Source: Paenibacillus nanensis
GTDB taxonomy: Bacteria > Bacillota > Bacilli > Paenibacillales > Paenibacillaceae
Direction: 5' to 3'
Length of the DNA stretch: 64,000 bases
Assembly: GCF_003583765.1 (NCBI RefSeq)
Contig: NZ_QXQA01000023.1
Coordinates: 1-64,000 of the forward strand
The translations under genes and the position numbers were made by a program. This document shows positions 61,535 through 64,000 of this stretch, piece by piece. The notes below the pieces were generated by a model. The model was not told the DNA's origin, ran no database searches, and saw only the letters and a program-made list of their open reading frames with translations. Position 1 is the first letter of the stretch. Each line of letters opens with the position of its first letter.

Positions 61535-63535
61535 GTGGCGGAACCATTACAGGGAAATCAAGCGTTCCAGTTAACATCCGAATACAAGCCCCAAGGCGAT
61601 CAGCCGAAGGCGATTAAGGAGCTTGTAGAGGGCGTGAAAGCGGGCAAGCGCCATCAGACGCTGCTGGGGGCAACCGGAACGGGCAAGACGTATACGATCG
61701 CGAACGTGATTCAGAAGCTGAACAGGCCGACGCTCGTCATCGCCCACAACAAGACGCTTGCGGCGCAGCTGTGCAGCGAATTCAAAACCTTCTTCCCCGA
61801 CAATGCGGTAGAATACTTCGTTAGTTACTACGACTATTACCAGCCGGAAGCCTACATCCCATCCACAGACACCTTCATCGAAAAGGACTCCAGCATCAAC
61901 GACGAGATCGATAAGCTTCGCCACTCCGCGACAAGCGCGCTGTTCGACAGACGCGACGTGATTATTGTAGCGAGCGTATCGTGTATATACGGCTTAGGTT
62001 CGCCGACCGAATACGGCAGCCTGGTGCTTTCGCTGCGGGTGGGCATGGAGAAATCGCGGGATGAGATTCTTCATAAGCTGGTCGATATCCAATACGCGCG
62101 CAACGATATCAGCTTTACGCGCGGAACGTTCCGCGTCCGCGGAGATATTATAGAAATTTTCCCCGTCGCGAACAATGAACGGGCTATTAGAGTCGAGCTG
62201 TTCGGAGACGAAATCGAGCGCATTTCGGAAATTGACGTTTTGACAGGCGAAATTATAGGCGAGCGGGAGCACGTCGCAATCTTCCCTGCATCTCACTTCG
62301 TTACGCGCGAAGAAACGATGAAGCTGGCGCTTGCGAACATCGAACGCGAGCTGGAGGAACGGCTGGCGGAGCTGCGCGAGCAGGGCAAGCTGCTGGAAGC
62401 GCAGCGGCTGGAGCAGCGTACGCGCTACGATCTCGAGATGATGGCCGAGATGGGCTTCTGCTCCGGCATCGAGAACTACTCCGGTCCGCTGACCTTCAGG
62501 GAAAGAGGCGCGACGCCATACACGCTGCTTGATTATTTTCCGGACGATTTCCTCGTCGTCATCGACGAATCCCATGTATCGCTGCCGCAAATTCGCGCCA
62601 TGTTCAACGGGGACCGGGCTCGAAAGGAAATGCTCGTCAACCACGGCTTCCGCTTGCCGTCGGCGATGGACAACCGTCCATTGCGGTTCGAGGAGTTTGA
62701 GCAGAAGACGAAGCAGCTGATTTACGTTTCGGCAACGCCTGGACCGTATGAGCTGGAGCATTGCCCGACGATGATCGAACAAATCATCCGGCCGACGGGT
62801 CTGCTCGATCCGATCATCGACGTGCGTCCGACGAAAGGCCAGATCGACAACCTGCTTGAGGAGGTCCGGGATCGTATCGCCAAGGACGAACGCGTGCTTG
62901 TGACGACGCTGACGAAGAAGATGGCGGAGGATTTGACCGACTATTTGAAGGAAGTCGGCATCAAAGTGCGGTATTTGCATTCGGACATTAAGACGCTGGA
63001 GCGTCTCGCCATTCTGCGCGATCTGCGACTCGGCGTATTCCATGTGCTGGTCGGCATCAACCTGCTGCGGGAAGGTCTCGACCTCCCGGAGGTGTCGCTG
63101 GTTGCGATACTGGATGCGGATAAGGAGGGCTTCCTTCGCTCCGACCGCTCGCTCATCCAGACGATCGGGCGGGCCGCGAGGAACTCGGAAGGCCGGGTTA
63201 TTATGTACGCGGACAAAATTACCGACTCGATGGATCGGGCGATTAAAGAGACGGAGCGCCGCCGCGCCATTCAAATCGCCTTCAACGAGAAGCATGGCAT
63301 TAAGCCGCAGACGATCCGCAAGCGGGTGCATGACGTCATCGAAGCGACGAAGGTCGCCGAGCAGAAGGCGGATTATTTGACGGGTACGGATCCGGGCAAG
63401 ATGTCCAAGAAAGAGCGCCAGTCGCTGATCGAGCGGCTGGAGAGCGAGATGAAGGAAGCGGCCAAAAGCTTGCAGTTTGAACGCGCCGCGGAGCTGCGCG
63501 ACGCGCTTCTGGAGCTTCGCGCGGAGATGGGATAG
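61535..63535 (+). CDS. uvrB: UvrB, excinuclease ABC subunit B
   Basis: The damage-verifying helicase of nucleotide excision repair. It has Walker A GATGTGKTYT, the beta-hairpin region YFVSYYDYYQPEAYIPSTD, DESHVSLPQ, LREGLDLPEVSLV, IGRAARNSEGRV and the C-terminal UVR motif (LQFERAAELRDALLEL) that contacts UvrC. 666 residues. The GTG start follows GGTGGGGGGAT. It is followed by uvrA after 15 bases. Confidence 0.97.
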   Translation: MAEPLQGNQAFQLTSEYKPQGDQPKAIKELVEGVKAGKRHQTLLGATGTGKTYTIANVIQKLNRPTLVIAHNKTLAAQLCSEFKTFFPDNAVEYFVSYYDYYQPEAYIPSTDTFIEKDSSINDEIDKLRHSATSALFDRRDVIIVASVSCIYGLGSPTEYGSLVLSLRVGMEKSRDEILHKLVDIQYARNDISFTRGTFRVRGDIIEIFPVANNERAIRVELFGDEIERISEIDVLTGEIIGEREHVAIFPASHFVTREETMKLALANIERELEERLAELREQGKLLEAQRLEQRTRYDLEMMAEMGFCSGIENYSGPLTFRERGATPYTLLDYFPDDFLVVIDESHVSLPQIRAMFNGDRARKEMLVNHGFRLPSAMDNRPLRFEEFEQKTKQLIYVSATPGPYELEHCPTMIEQIIRPTGLLDPIIDVRPTKGQIDNLLEEVRDRIAKDERVLVTTLTKKMAEDLTDYLKEVGIKVRYLHSDIKTLERLAILRDLRLGVFHVLVGINLLREGLDLPEVSLVAILDADKEGFLRSDRSLIQTIGRAARNSEGRVIMYADKITDSMDRAIKETERRRAIQIAFNEKHGIKPQTIRKRVHDVIEATKVAEQKADYLTGTDPGKMSKKERQSLIERLESEMKEAAKSLQFERAAELRDALLELRAEMG

Positions 63536-63550
63536 TAGGAGGAGAAACCA

Positions 63551-64000
63551 GTGGCAAATGATAAGATTGTTGTAAAGGGCGCGCGCGCCCACAATTTGAA
63601 AAATATCGATGTGACCATTCCGCGCGACAAGTTTGTCGTGCTGACGGGACTGAGCGGCTCCGGCAAGTCGTCGCTAGCTTTTGACACGATTTACGCTGAA
63701 GGCCAGCGCCGGTATGTGGAATCGCTTAGCGCGTACGCGCGGCAATTTCTTGGACAGATGGAGAAGCCGGATGTGGATTCTATAGAAGGTTTGTCTCCGG
63801 CGATCTCGATCGACCAGAAAACAACGAGCCGCAACCCTCGCTCCACAGTCGGCACCGTAACCGAAATATACGACTATCTTCGCCTGCTCTTCGCACGAAT
63901 AGGTAAGCCGCATTGTCCGGAGCACGGCATCGAAATTACGTCGCAGACGGTTCAACAGATGGTGGACCGCATTATGGAGTATCCGGAGCGGACGAAGCTG
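63551..64000 (+). CDS. uvrA: UvrA, excinuclease ABC subunit A (3' end outside window)
   Basis: The damage sensor that loads UvrB. The first 150 codons are present from GTG 63551 (behind AGGAGGAG): VKGARAHNLKNIDVTIPRDK, Walker A GLSGSGKSSLAFDT, YVESLSAYARQFLGQMEKPDVD and SIDQKTTSRNPRSTVGT, all invariant UvrA parts. The frame runs off the window without a stop. It is co-transcribed with uvrB, so it shares the LexA control. Confidence 0.97.
   Translation, partial: MANDKIVVKGARAHNLKNIDVTIPRDKFVVLTGLSGSGKSSLAFDTIYAEGQRRYVESLSAYARQFLGQMEKPDVDSIEGLSPAISIDQKTTSRNPRSTVGTVTEIYDYLRLLFARIGKPHCPEHGIEITSQTVQQMVDRIMEYPERTKL

Overview
The window is a chromosomal segment of a Gram-positive, endospore-former-type Bacillota, most like Paenibacillus. 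The backbone order comFA-comFC-yvyF-flgM-flgN-flgK-flgL-yviE-fliW-csrA-hag, then fliD-fliS, hpf-secA-prfB, ftsE-ftsX, ctpB, minJ and uvrB-uvrA matches the order known from Bacillus subtilis. The housekeeping parts are GC-rich: one secA line (33841-33900) counts to 35/60 G+C. No rRNA, tRNA, transposase, integrase or CRISPR array was seen.

Region 1 (2-5.6 kb) holds the late competence genes comFA (5' end outside the window) and comFC, followed by the flagellar hook-filament junction operon. Region 2 (about 5.6-31.5 kb) is AT-rich (17/60 G+C in 5701-5760, 18/60 in 29401-29460). It begins inside flgL and carries the filament and its modification: yviE, fliW, csrA, two near-identical flagellins, flaG, fliD, fliS, fliT, two Maf flagellin glycosyltransferases and a legionaminic-acid-type sugar pathway (legB, legC, legG, legI, ptmE, legF). 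Immediately after, in what looks like the same operon, come a TPR/alkaline-phosphatase-superfamily protein and a phosphonate pathway: Fe-alcohol dehydrogenase, PEP mutase fused to a cytidylyltransferase domain, phosphonopyruvate decarboxylase and a PntC-like nucleotidyltransferase. A cold-shock gene and a polysaccharide deacetylase close the region. Sigma-D promoters (TAAA-N15-GCCGATAT type) can be read before flgM, fliW, both flagellins, flaG and maf, with weaker ones before ptmE and the deacetylase. Both flagellin leaders carry a hairpin with AGGA in the loop, the form of a CsrA site, matching the fliW-csrA pair upstream.

Region 3 (31.6-45.7 kb) has hpf, secA, prfB with its programmed +1 frameshift, a YitT-type membrane protein, and an arginine cluster argC-J-B-D-F-G-H with a likely ArgR-controlled promoter and a hairpin repeat array before argF. 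Region 4 (45.7-55 kb) has a small lipoprotein, an Lrp-type regulator, a 0.7-kb A/B-type tandem repeat, a VanW/G5 protein, ftsE-ftsX with their likely partner peptidoglycan hydrolase, ctpB and a MinJ-like protein. Region 5 (55-64 kb) has a 2041-residue LPXTG surface protein on the minus strand and uvrB-uvrA (uvrA cut by the window end), with a probable LexA box.

The most interesting proposal is that a cytoplasmic phosphonate pathway, probably making 2-hydroxyethylphosphonate and activating it with CTP, is embedded in the sigma-D flagellin-glycosylation operon. This suggests phosphonate-decorated flagellar glycans. That is inference from gene order and motifs and needs chemical proof.
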